A DNA stretch of 60,000 nt from Apostichopus japonicus (lineage: Eukaryota > Echinodermata > Holothuroidea > Aspidochirotida > Stichopodidae). The stretch covers positions 5,184,501 to 5,244,500 of the forward strand of contig NC_092580.1 of the NCBI RefSeq assembly GCF_037975245.1. The letters are read 5' to 3'. Under the pieces are notes generated by a model that saw only the letters and a list, made by a program, of their open reading frames with translations, made no database searches and was not told the origin of the DNA. Positions 12,239-22,600 of this stretch are shown here, one piece after another. Made by a program: the position numbers and the translations under genes. Every line of letters begins with the position of its first letter. Positions within the stretch are counted from its first letter, which is position 1.

Positions 12239-14077
12239 TTCCACAACAAGCGCTCATGGTAGGAAGATGCACTTAAATTTGTTTGTGAGACTATCACGTA
12301 ATATTTGAATCATTGTTTTGATCAGAAAATGTTATGAGTTGAGACAATCTATGAATTTTGTGGGAAGCTAACATCTCTGATACTGAAAAGGATTTTGCGT
12401 GCATCCTACAGTATGTTTCTTCTCTCCGCATTGAGAGTTGCTGATGTAAAATGTACATTCATACCACAGTAGATTCTGTTGCAAACTTTTTCGCAGTCCC
12501 ATTGACCACGTAAATTTTTTGAGTGCAATGTTCGTGTGTAAACTAATGTACTTTGTGTAGTCAAGAAGTAGCCATAGAAGTTCGTTTTTTTTTTAAATCG
12601 ACATTGCATAAAAAGTTATTTACATAGGCCTACTGTAATTTTCATGGAGAAGGTTGTTTGCAAACACTGCAAAGAGCCCAGGGTAAATGTTGGAGCAGGT
12701 TTTGAGGATTTGCGCATGTGTAGTTGACCTACAGTACGTACATGTAGTAGAGAACTGTGTGGAATTTAGCGAGACATGTGCACATGGCAGGTACACAGAT
12801 TCTTGAAGAGTAGGTTGTTGGAATCGCTGCAAGGTCAAAGCATGGAGCTACTATGGAGTTGGCGAGTAGGGAAGTACAAGGGAGGATGAAAGAGGGGCTG
12901 AGGGTAAAAATTGGTTGAAAGGGCAGTACTGTAAACTGATATCTATAATTTTATGATTTTTTATCCAATGATCAATCATGTCACAACAGACATCAAGGCC
13001 TACATTATGGAAACATTCAGATGTTGTCTCACTGTAAATATGTCACACTTTTTACAAAAAATGATGCCTGGATCAGCTAAACTATCAACAATTCACAACC
13101 TGAGTAAAAGCCCTCCCAGTTTTTCCTGTCAATACTAAATAATGATAAGGAAAGTAAAACCAGCTTTCAAATTTTTGAAGGGAATTTTGAAATGCACATT
13201 TTTGCCACATGACTGATGAGAACTACTGTTTTACTGCTCATTGTTTACTACTGTTTTACTGCACATTATAACGAGGTTTCTATTAAACTTTATATTATGA
13301 CAAACTTTCAGACCCAGTGCTCTGTGTTCAGCCTTAAGTTGATTTGAACACCCGTGCATTTACATACTGTTAAAAACAAGCGCTCACGATCACCAAACAG
13401 GAAGTTGGGGTTCCAGAAATGGTGTGAAACCATAAGTAGTATGACATGAGGCCCAGATAATAATTGTACCAAGTTATGCGTGTAACAAACAACAATGGAA
13501 CTTAAAGATCACCACTGATCCGGGGTCAACCTTAGCTGCGATTAAGTCATGTTTAACATCAAGCGTGGGATCTAATCTTCCCCTGATCCTAGTCTATTCC
13601 GGGATTAAGATCACAGGGTCTCATCTGAAAGTATGGGATGATGGCAAGGAATGGAATGCAAGATTCTTGAAGGAATAATCTTCACGGAAGGAAATAGTGT
13701 CAAGTATGTACACTGTACCCAGCTATCATGTGGTTTTTTTCTTTGTTTTTTCCTATTGCTTTAATTTACTAAATTGGCAAAGACACAAGGAAACCTTTAA
13801 ATCCATGTTATGGTTTTTGCGATATATACATTTATTGCTTTTAAGATTTTCACATACAGTAAAGTACTTACAGCCATTTGCTGACCACAAATGACCTTTG
13901 ACAAAAACAATAGGAAAGCTGTACTCATTTTAGGGAAGCCACATGCCAAGTATCACATCTGCCAACATTTTTTTTAATTTTTGAGATATATATTTGTTAC
14001 AAGTTTTCCAAACTCTGTTGACTTCAAATGATTTTCAAGATCCACCAAGAATGGTACTGAGCCTGTATATTTTCTAC

Positions 14078-14335
14078 TTTATTTTTACTTCAATTCATTT
14101 ATTTGTTTCTTCACAGTTTAATTACAATACCAAAGGATGGCTACTACAGCATTCAAAATACAAACTAGATACTAAAAGTCTTAGTTAGTGCATGGAGGAA
14201 AAACAGACCTCCATGGTTAATGGTATATATAAGGGATCTTGTAAAGTTGTAACGAAAGGAGAGTATGTTAGGCTTAGAAGTTAAATTATCTGGAATGGAA
14301 TTCCAGGTGCTGATTGCTCGAAAATGTGCAAGCTT
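14078..14335 (-). mobile_element. LINE 3' end, minus strand
   Basis: On the minus strand it encodes WNSIPDNLTSKPNILSFRYN followed by FTRSLI, a typical RT C-terminal end. A stop follows, then a hairpin (14192-14216) and a tail containing ACAAATAAATGAATTGAAG. The 5' part is missing. Confidence 0.7.
14192..14216. other. Hairpin CATGGAGG/CCTCCATG in a LINE 3' UTR
   Basis: An 8-bp perfect stem around a 9-base A-rich loop. It lies in the LINE 3' region on the minus strand. Confidence 0.7.
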
Positions 14336-14379
14336 GTCTTTCTTTGTTTTTCATTTGGTCGACTGCTTGATAAACTTTC

Positions 14380-14835
14380 CTTGTTTTTCTAGTTTTCTGT
14401 TTATACTATTCTGCATTTTTATTGTAAGCATGTTGTAACAATGTGTTACTGAAGTAATGTGCGCATCAACTGTGCGTGTGGGAGGGTGTTAAGATTGTTT
14501 ATGCATGTGTCGGTTGTGCGTGTTGCTTGCGATGCGTGATTTGTTACTATGGTGCGTGTTGTGGGTGTTTTCTTTTAATAGGGTTTGGAACAGATTTGGA
14601 GGCAGTTATTACTTAAGCGTTTATACAGACAAGACGTGTTCTGTTATCTTGGTATCAAAGTTTGTAAAGACAAGATATGGTCTTTTATCTTCGTAAGACT
14701 CCGTTGAAGTTTGGCAACAAATACACTTCGACTTAGTGACAAATATAACCCCACCGCCCCCCCCCTTGGCTGGACTCTTTATTTATTTGTTACACATGTA
14801 TAGACGAAATAAATGAACTGAATTGAACTGAAAGC
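14380..14835 (+). mobile_element. LINE 3' UTR and tail, plus strand
   Basis: The segment ends in GAAATAAATGAACTGAATTG and then AACTGAA, the same tail style as the LINEs at 7.3 kb and 14.1 kb, but in the opposite orientation to the latter. No RT coding is recognisable, so the left boundary is uncertain. Confidence 0.45.
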
Positions 14836-16635
14836 AAATTTGAAATGCTGATTCAGTGATTCATATATTTTCCTCCTATCCTCTTTTAAAAAATAAAACT
14901 TGCCTCTAAATCATATGCAAAATTCTCATAGCTACTAGCTGCAAGTACTCACACCAATTCACTACCCTAGCATCTGACTAATTGATTACTGAACAAAATT
15001 AGCTGACATTGTGAAAAAGTTTATCAAATGAAGGTTTCCCTACACAGTTTTCATGACTGCAGCATTTTAAGCTCTAATATAACTGGTAGATTTCATAACC
15101 TCCATCAATTTCCTGTTAAGCATACAAAGTTTGGCCAGTGATTGCAGAAGTCACGGTAAGTAAATATTTGTGTGTACGTGGCCGCATTCTAACTAACTGT
15201 AGAGTTCAAAATCTTATGTCTTTTAAACACCAAGGCTCAATTAAATATGTCAACATTCTCATCTGTAGCCAAAAATGAAAGCTTCCAGTAGTCTGCAATC
15301 TCTGGAGCAAATCTTAACTGGTCTGGAGACAAGAGTCAGACCAATATTCAATGGTTTATCAGTATAAAAGTCATTGCTCCACCAGGGACTAAGTGAGCAT
15401 TTAAATTTTGTGTAGCAGATTAAAAAATGTAAACATCTTTTGAATTGTACAACAATTTGACCATTATGCAATGCAATACTGGATAAATGAATCCCTTTCC
15501 ACCACCTAGGACATGCTATTGGGGCTAGGGGATGGGTCTCAGTTGAAGGGTTACCCTTCCTTTGTGGGACTTTGAAGTGGTCAAAGAAATGGTAGCAGAT
15601 ATGATATTTAACAAGCTCCAAACACTTTAAATGTAATAATCAGGACAAAGGACTGATAAAACTGACAAATTGCTTTCATTGCTCAATGGTAGCTAGAACT
15701 GACTTGCATGGAAGGTTCAATATGTCTGACTGTGCGAGTTGTTGTTGAAGAACAAACTTTGGAGACCATGTCTTAAGTCTTGTGTCATCTGCTACTACAT
15801 AATTGGTACAACTATTTGGTGTGCCCAATCCTAAGGTCAACCGTTGCAAAACAATACAACTTATTTTTTTAATATTTTGCAAAAATTTGTCATACAATTG
15901 AATCAATTATATCTGAAGAAGTATAATTGTAAGATCTCAATTAGAGATGAAACAGGTACAGTAACATGCATGTGAGATTCCAATAAATCAATGAATTTTT
16001 ATGATCATGAACAAGATATTTAGCCAAATGGGGAAATGTAAAGATAGGTAGTAAGGTACATGATACAGGTGTGCTTTAAAGCCATTATGGAAAACAGAGA
16101 AACGTTCTTCATGGACCTAGGCTATTATGTAACTTGCACTAGTTGCACTTGCAGGCTAATGTAAGGTACTGATTATGATCATGATGATAATACAGAATTT
16201 AGTCACAGGCTAGGCTGACAAATCCAAGTAGGCTACGCCTAAATGAGTAACAAGTCACTAACAATGTTCATACTGTACTAGTACTAGGCTTTATTATTAT
16301 GAAGGTTAGGCCCACTACCAAGTTATGATGCTGGTCTGGTACTACGCTGGTAACGTTACTGTATCCTTGTACGTTGCAGGTATATACTAGCCTAAATACT
16401 TAGTAATAGCCTAACAGAAACACTTCGATACTATTATTACTAAAATCATAAGGCTAGCCTAGGCGTAGACCTGAAGTAACTGTACGCGTATACCTTACAA
16501 GTAGAATGCTACGGCCTACAGCAAGCCTAGCCAGTACTATAGTAACATAACAGAAGTAACGTTAGTAATATAAACTTATGACATAAGTTATTTTCGTTCT
16601 TTTAATTCATGAGAAATACGCATGCAATTCTGTAC
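14836..16635. other. Non-coding part of Grx intron 1
   Basis: No gene seen. The stretch 16.1-16.6 kb is dense in TAGGCCTA-like and TAGCCTA words typical of this genome's background. Confidence 0.5.
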
Positions 16636-16731
16636 CTGATTACAAAACGGACATGTCGTTTTGCTGAAAACCATAACATCATTCGACTGGATGTTATTCA
16701 ATACGGTCTCTCTCACTGAAACGGGAGGCAT
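16636..16731 (-). CDS. Glutaredoxin-domain protein, first coding exon (CPFC motif)
   Basis: This exon reads on the minus strand from an ATG at 16731-16729 and encodes 32 residues, starting MPPVSVRETV. It ends ...VMVFSKTTCPFCNQ just before a GT donor (ATCAG|gtaca). The hydrophobic beta strand followed by a CPFC thiol motif is the N-terminal half of a glutaredoxin domain. The fold exchanges disulfides with glutathione through the first cysteine of CxxC. The exon ends in phase 0 and joins exon 2 (9693-9753) to read CPFCNQ-VKELFKQEG. It could be a stand-alone dithiol glutaredoxin or the N-terminal Grx domain of a thioredoxin-glutathione reductase. The sequence visible here does not decide between them. 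It lies head-to-head with the CENP-P gene, with start codons 2.8 kb apart. Confidence 0.85.
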
Positions 16732-17179
16732 GTTGTTCGCGCCACTGCAGCTGACCGAGCACCCCACAACTTAGAAATTGCTTCTTCTGATCAGATTCCA
16801 CCTTCAATTGGATTGATCAAAGGTATACCCTATGGAACAAACCGAAGTTTACACTATTTCGAAATCTTCTCTACAGAAGTTTACAATAGGTAAATTAGGC
16901 AAGATCCAAGTTTGCAAGAGTTGGCTATGTTTATGTTTACCGCTTGCAAGCATAGTCTGAAACCTACTAGTACTACTACTATAGTACTAACTTCGCGTTG
17001 TTTATATACGGAGCAAGTAAAGCTGAAGTTATGATATAATGTGCTGAATAACGTTTGTTTGCACATGTGTATAAGATTTTGCGCACTTGGAGAGCGCATG
17101 TCCTATATAATGTAAAATCAGAATTTACTCCATCTGTCGAGTCACAGAAATTTCTGTGGTCCTTGTACTGAACAAGCCC

Positions 17180-17206
17180 GCGCGAAAATTCTAGTTAATG
17201 ACGTCA
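17180..17206. promoter_or_regulatory. E2F-like GCGCGAAA and CRE palindrome TGACGTCA
   Basis: GCGCGAAA at 17180-17187 fits GCGSSAAA. TGACGTCA at 17199-17206 is the full CRE. Both lie about 450 bp upstream of the Grx start codon. Motif matches only. Confidence 0.35.
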
Positions 17207-17799
17207 TGGCATGCGAGTGACTACGCAAAATAAAGTTGCGTAAGGTGCGCGTTTCCAAAAGAGGATGTGACCTGTGACAGATTGGTGTCTATAGGACATT
17301 TTTATGTTTGCATTTGCGCTTTTTCTTATTACCGAGTTCACCCCATATACAATGACTGACCAGGAATGATTGTTCTGTGCTCTGTGGATTGCTTAAGCAT
17401 CAATTTCAAGAACGGTTAAGAATTTCAGAAGAAATTCATCCACTTGCAAAAAAAAAAATTATGTTCAAACAGATCGAAACATTGAGGACAAGGGCAACTT
17501 GAAAGATTTGACAAACGTGTTTGCTAGTTCGTGAGTGTACATTGCATATATGGGCACTTTGTGCAACGTGACGTCGACGTCTTTCATTATACAAACTTGA
17601 TCACGAAATATAACTATTGTTATTTATTTTCCAAAAAAGATATAATATATGAAGGCCTCATTCTTCATAAGTAATCGCATCGACAGTTATCAATGACTGG
17701 TATATAGTAAGTCTGCATGTAATTGCACTAGAAGTAGTGTAAAATAGTGGACTAGTTAACTCTTCCGAACTGGTGGATGGAAAAAGTGGAATATAGATA

Positions 17800-17807
17800 T
17801 GACGTCA
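17800..17807. promoter_or_regulatory. CRE/ATF palindrome TGACGTCA
   Basis: A second full CRE in the same intergenic region, with a TGACGTCG variant at 17569-17576 between the two. Confidence 0.3.
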
Positions 17808-18151
17808 GTATTTAGTCAGTCCCCAAGTTAGCATGCTAAACTTGCACAAAGTTACCAAACGTGTATGCTCTGCCTCCGGAAGATTATGACCCTCTAAACT
17901 TTGAGGAATAGTCAATTGGGCAACGATATTTTTTTCATTAAGCAAAAACGAAAAGGAAACCTTCTGGGTTGGTAGTAAAAAAAAATTAAATATTTGAAAT
18001 TATTAACTCGTACTCGAATATGGACTTTCTGCCGGATATGTATAATAATAACATATGATCGACCTAACTAATTATCATTTAGAATTAAACTTGTACGTTT
18101 CGAATGAATAGAGAGCGCTCTACATGAACTTGGTACTAGAAATCTCTATAA

Positions 18152-18178
18152 AGGAACTCTACTGGTACTAGAGTTCCT
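18152..18178. other. Hairpin AGGAACTCTA/TAGAGTTCCT
   Basis: A perfect 10-bp stem with a 7-base loop (CTGGTAC). A further AAGGAACTCTAACTGGTAC copy at 18208-18226 leads into the MITE target site. Confidence 0.7.
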
Positions 18179-18228
18179 AAGTTATAACCCTAGATTTCCT
18201 TTACTAAAGGAACTCTAACTGGTACATA

Positions 18229-18726
18229 CATAGGCGTAGGAGCCTAATTTGATTGTAGGGGGGGGGGGGTGGCTGTAACGACTTGCCCGAATAATATAAC
18301 CAAAATTTTTCGCGCGCTCCGCGCGCGTTCAAAGGGTTAGTGTGCATATTAAATAGGCATTCATCGGTTATTACATCACATGCCAATAAAAGTTTACATC
18401 ACATGACAATCATTTTCCGTGTTATTACCCTGCCATATTGGTTGTAATTATTGGGGAAGTCGTTACAACAATAATGATGATAATAATATAAGTTTAACCA
18501 TTGAAAAACACACTGCAAATTCTTATTCTTTCAGTACGGTAGGTGCCCGGAAACTTCTCAGCATATTGCCCGAATTGTCACCAAAAAATCGGAAAAACAC
18601 ACTGCAATTTATTATTCTTTCAGTACCGTAGGTGCCCGAAAAATTCTCAGCATATTGCCCGAATTTTCACTAAAAAAATTTTGGTTAGGGGCTCCAGCCC
18701 CACCAGCCCCGCCTCCTACGCCTATG
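18229..18726. mobile_element. 498-bp hAT-type MITE with perfect 8-bp target duplication
   Basis: Terminal inverted repeats CATAGGCGTAGGAG and CTCCTACGCCTATG bound the element. GGTACATA is present immediately outside on both sides (18221-18228 and 18727-18734). Eight-bp duplications are typical of hAT transposons. The interior has no transposase but contains a tandem duplication of about 89 bp. Confidence 0.92.
18503..18680 (+). repeat. ~89-bp tandem duplication inside the MITE
   Basis: The copies begin GAAAAACACACTGCAA at 18503 and 18592 and differ at a few sites. Both contain TTATTCTTTCAGTAC and CAGCATATTGCCCGAAT. Confidence 0.9.
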
Positions 18727-19544
18727 GGTACATAGATTGGTTGGCGCTTGAGTCTCTTTACGAAAAAGAGAAGAATGTACTTTCCAAAACTGAAAATTAT
18801 ATAGAAGTATTAACTCATACGGTACTGCTGCATTATTTGCACGTTTTTCTCTGGAACATTTTTGATGAAGGTGAAATGTCTAATTGTAGTTTCGACATTC
18901 ATTTCGAACGTTTATCTGAAATGTTTTAATATCTTATCTCAAAATTTCCACATTACATGTTAAATTACGACCTGTCTGTTTTTCAATCTTAAAGGGGTGC
19001 GGGTTTGTGGAGAGTGGGGAGGAATTGGGTCCGAACAAACGCATGGACCTTCCCCTATGTACCGCGTGTTGTTTAATATTGTCTCGTGGGTGAAAGTCCC
19101 CGTTTTTGTGGATAACTGATTTGCGTATAGATTTACTGTTTATGTCTTGTTTAATTAAACACTGTCATGGAGGTTCATCGTATGGTCTGTGAGTCAAGTA
19201 AACACGTAAGACCATTTTTATTGTTTGATTATTTTAAGTAATGACCTTTAGTAGGTCGTTATCCTCCCTTGACGACAAAAGGAACAAAATATCAAACTCC
19301 GAAATGTGGCAGGAACCATACATCTAAGCAGTTAATGAAAATTAACCCAAACAAGACGCGTCCTTACTCCAGTCCAGCACTCGGTGTCTGCGCAAAGAAA
19401 CGGGGCAAAATGTGTATAGGTTGACGTTTAGTACGATGCACCCATTTTCCCCGGTAACTTTTGTTTATCATATCAGTGTAGTCTGCTGATTGTCAAACGG
19501 TAAATGTGATGTGACCAGTCTTAGATCCTCCGTTTATTGCTGCA

Positions 19545-19600
19545 ATGTCATCGGAAGTTGATATAGATGCTTTTAGTACAGTTTCAAGGGCGATCGATGA
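19545..19600 (+). CDS. CENPP: CENP-P exon 1 (start codon)
   Basis: ATG at 19545 encodes MSSEVDIDAFSTVSRAID plus two bases (GA) before a gtatgt donor. I chose this start because it is the only ATG upstream of the splice that stays open and joins exon 2 in frame. No homologue was available to confirm the N-terminus. Confidence 0.65.
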
Positions 19601-22600
19601 GTATGTATTTTAGGCCTTAGACTTAAGAGCGCAAGGAAAAGTTAAAATAAAACTTCTAACTGACACAACATACAATTTCACAGAACTGGGCCTGGGTTTA
19701 GGCTTGGGACGAACTATATGTTAGGATGTTAGCCTAGGCCTTACTAAGGCCTATATTGGTTTGAACGTGTGATTGAAATTAACTTACTTTTTTGTCTATC
19801 ATAATAAAATAGTAGGCTAGGCTTAAGTAACATTACAAGTAGACTAGACTGGATCTACAGTGCAAGCATTCAATTTTAGAAGTATTATTACCTCTCAAAC
19901 TGTCCAAACCAAAGATGTTAAAACTAGTACAGGCAGTACAGGCTGCATACAAAACTCTTGTCAGGCCAGTACTCGATTATGCTTCAGTAGTCTGGGACCC
20001 ATCGCCAGTGTGATGTGGATAAAGTGGTAGCTATTCAGAGAAGAGCAGCCCTGTTTTGTATGGCAGACTACTCTTATAAATCCAGTGTGACAAATATGCT
20101 TGAGGAATTAGATTGGCCCTTTCTAAAAACAAGAAGAAAGCACACACGTCTACAAATGCTTTATAAAATCAATAACAATCTTGTATCAATTGATAAAGAC
20201 AATCTAATCCCAACAAAAAGTGTTAACACAAGTAATAAATATGATCTTAACTTCCAAGTTCCCTACGCTTGAAAGAATTTATATAAATATTCCTTCTTCC
20301 CCCACATTGGAATGCTTTGGCATCAGACATTGTGCATGCACCTAGTCTATACTGTTGCAAAGACAAGCTTACTAACTCTTGTTTTGTTATCTAATAACTT
20401 ATAACTCATACTTTGTAGTGCTCAGTTGGCGTTTATGTCCATTAGTAAGATTTTTGCCGACTTAACCCATTCAGATGATTTGTCAAAGATGTTTACTTTT
20501 ATATTAGCTTCCCTAGTGAGAATGATGTCCCCGAACCGATAGAGACATACCTAAAGAGGGTGACAGAACATCCAGTTCTGTCTAGTACAAGAATAGAGAC
20601 ATCAACAGCAGGAAATGTCAATGGCAATTCTTCTCCACCGAATAGGCAGACAGTAGGATCCTGTAAAGCAGAAATACTGAGGCTAGAAGATGAGATTGCT
20701 CAGTTGGAAGATGTACTATTTCAGGAGGAGTTTAAGGTATTAGAGATACCGACCACAACATTGGAGGAAATTGGGTTAGTAACATAAATCTTTTAAGTCT
20801 TCTCAGAAAGCAGCTAGTTGTGTTCCCTTTTCTTAGCCTTTGGAATTCTGTATTCCACCCACTGCCAGGTTTACTCAAGTGGTAAAGTGCAACATTCGAC
20901 ACAAAAGTTACAAACACTATGATGTCCTTTCTTCTCGACAAGAAGGTGTAATAAACCACTGTAAAGCAGTAAAGGCCAAATATTATCTTCAGATAAGCAT
21001 GTTGGTAGGTATATCAATAAAGTGTTCGAGTAGGCCTAGGAGAATCACTGCTATATTTTTTTAATAAACAAAGAGTTTTCCACAAGCTTTTGAAAACTTG
21101 GTTAGGATTTAATGCAACATCCCAAAAATGAAAATCAATTGTAAGTGACTTGATTAAAGGCTGACATATTTCTGCTGTTACACATTTACATATAAAACCT
21201 TTTGGATTAGTCATTTTGCTTTCATAATATGAATATTACTTACCTCTTTCCTCTTGATGGCTGAGAACACTGTAAGGATTATTATGAATTCAGACCTGTT
21301 CTGTAGACTTCAATCAGGATAACTTGTGATTTGTAATCTTGTTGTGATTAAGTATGCAGTTGTACTATTTTCTTTGTTCTATTTTTGCAGAGAATTTTAT
21401 GGCATCAATGAAAGTGACTCTGCTACAGCTGGAGAAGAGGAAACAATTCTTAAAAAGGTAAACTAGCATTATTGACCTTGTTAATTGTTTTTGTCATTTC
21501 AGTAAGAATAAATGAGTGAATTGCTATCCACTGTTGCTGTATGGGGGGTGTGGAATTATTTTCTGAAACTTTGGAATCAATTATGACTTTCTGGAGTGGT
21601 TAAGTATGTTCACTCAAATAGATTTATGTAAACATTTCTCCTCATGATGTAATCACTGATCTATATAGTAATTGCATTAGGTTATATATAAAACATGACC
21701 TCAAGTGCACATTGAATTTTTTTTTTGTACACAGATAATCACAGTTTCCTTATTTTATAGTTTCAACATTCAGATACCTCTAATTGGTATGAAAAATCTG
21801 ACCACTGAGGCACTGTACCAGGCTATGTGATAATATTCTTATTTTTGTAGCCATTTTGTAAAATTTACCATAAGGATGGAAAGGTTGACTTGAGGTCATA
21901 AAGTTAATGTCATGGATTCTTATAGAGTGATTAAAACAACTTCTGTCGATACTGGTTACATCTTCATGTCAGTTTGGATTGAAAGGATTTACCCGGTTTA
22001 GAACCCTGTTTAAGGATCATTAATCACATTGGCTGGACTACCTAGTCCAGGACCAAAGGTCATCAGATGAACAATTATTTTACATCATTGTCTATTAAAT
22101 TTGACCGTTTCACCTGTCATCATGTTGAATATTGCTTTTTCTCGTTATTAATTTGTCTTCAATGTTCAACGTAGAACTTTTGATATTACAAATGTTTAGC
22201 TCCAGCATAAATTTGATCCATTTAATAGTTTCTTTGAGGATTAAATTAATTGTATATTACAAAATCCCAAACCTCCTATACATGTGATATTTCTTAACAT
22301 CGTATATTTAACGTTTCTTGAGCAGGTGCAACTTCAAGAAGCGTTTACGGGAATCCGGTTTGATGATGTCATCAGCAGAGTGCTTGAGCAAACACCAGAG
22401 AGAACTGTCAGAGTCCAGACGATAGACGGAGCCTGCTCTGACCTTGAATTTAAGGTCAAATTTGAGGTCATTGAAACTGAGGTCAGAGTTTATTTTCAAT
22501 TAAGGAAAGTAACTGGTATTTGATAGTGTTGTAATGCCTTGCCCCACAGCTCACTGCCTCTGGTAGACTAAGTTTTATTCTTAGTGTAGCTATCTTTAGA

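Larger units (their letters stand above)
9754..16635 (-). other. Intron 1 of the glutaredoxin-domain gene
   Basis: This 6.9-kb intron has a gtaca donor after 16636 and a tttgcag acceptor before 9753. It contains an (AT)23 tract, two LINE 3' ends in opposite orientation (14.08-14.84 kb) and many TACAGTA/TACTGTA words. No other coding sequence is recognisable in it. Confidence 0.7.
16732..19544. promoter_or_regulatory. Divergent intergenic region between the Grx-domain gene and CENP-P
   Basis: The 2.8 kb between the two start codons should contain both promoters. It includes CRE/ATF palindromes at 17199 and 17800, a related site at 17569, an E2F-like GCGCGAAA at 17180 and a hAT-type MITE (18229-18726). 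No core promoter element can be assigned with certainty. Confidence 0.5.

Noticed and set aside
18419-18929. Overlapping plus-strand frames of 70 and 128 codons
   Set aside because: They lie mainly in the internal duplication of the MITE and run across its border.
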